A stretch of 5,748 nt of DNA. It comes from an uncultured Prevotella sp. (GTDB taxonomy: Bacteria > Bacteroidota > Bacteroidia > Bacteroidales > Bacteroidaceae). A program made the translations under genes and the position numbers. The stretch spans positions 1 through 5,748 of the forward strand of contig CALGHW010000018.1 in NCBI GenBank assembly GCA_937916075.1. Reading direction: 5' to 3'. Below the pieces are notes generated by a model, which did no database searches, was not told the DNA's origin, and was given only the letters and a program-made list of their open reading frames with translations. Shown here piece by piece: positions 5,702 to 5,748 of the stretch. Within the stretch, counting starts at the first letter, position 1, and every line of letters starts with the position of its first letter.

Positions 5702-5713
5702 CAAAATCGGGTG

Positions 5714-5744
5714 CAAAGTTAGTGCAAATGAGCGACATGACAAA
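5714..5744 (-). promoter_or_regulatory. Bacteroidetes-type promoter of the helicase gene
   Basis: On the minus strand TTTG (5744-5741), a 19-bp spacer and TAACTTTG (5721-5714) match the TTTG / TAnnTTTG consensus exactly. The start site is expected near 5707-5711, leaving a leader of about 108 nt before the TTG at 5601. The bases after the -7 box (TTTGCACC) are the same as at the peptidase promoter. Confidence 0.85.
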
Positions 5745-5748
5745 ATGA

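Noticed and set aside
1..5748. CRISPR arrays, tRNA or rRNA genes, insertion sequences
   Set aside because: No regularly spaced repeat-spacer pattern, no tRNA or rRNA signatures and no transposase-like product were seen on either strand.

Overview
This window looks like chromosomal DNA from a member of the Bacteroidales, most likely Prevotella-like. The evidence is of three kinds. Four places carry Bacteroidetes-type promoters (TTTG, 19-20 bp, then TAnnTTTG or a one-mismatch version). Most start codons lack a Shine-Dalgarno sequence. The protein types (DUF3332-like lipoprotein, single-chain M16 protease, membrane-anchored AraC regulator, long DeaD-type helicase) are typical of that phylum. The genus is inferred, and no taxonomic marker gene is present.

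Layout. Positions 1-232 are non-coding, with a degenerate 22-bp repeat at the left edge and a strong minus-strand terminator. A lipoprotein gene (233-778, minus) and a two-gene plus-strand unit, M16 peptidase (973-2211) and membrane AraC regulator (2247-3290), diverge from an intergenic region of about 194 bp. That region holds a well-formed promoter for each direction and a 16-bp palindrome abutting the peptidase promoter. A DeaD-like RNA helicase (3706-5601, minus) converges on the regulator. Between them lies a bidirectional terminator (3575-3614). Between the terminator and the regulator is a small minus-strand gene (3272-3403) for a 43-residue single-pass membrane protein, with its own promoter and a strong GGAGG ribosome site; its end overlaps the end of the regulator gene. 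The helicase has a leader of about 108 nt with a 32-codon upstream reading frame that stops one base before the helicase's TTG start.

How the genes may work together. The peptidase and regulator are probably co-transcribed, since they are 35 bp apart with no promoter or terminator visible between them. No functional link between them is shown by the sequence. The helicase is an autonomous RNA-remodelling enzyme (ribosome assembly, mRNA turnover or cold adaptation by family analogy) and its leader suggests post-transcriptional control. The lipoprotein is of unknown function.

The large genes are ordinary housekeeping or accessory types. The parts most worth a second look are small: the 43-aa membrane protein and its antisense arrangement, the helicase leader frame, and the almost leaderless peptidase mRNA.
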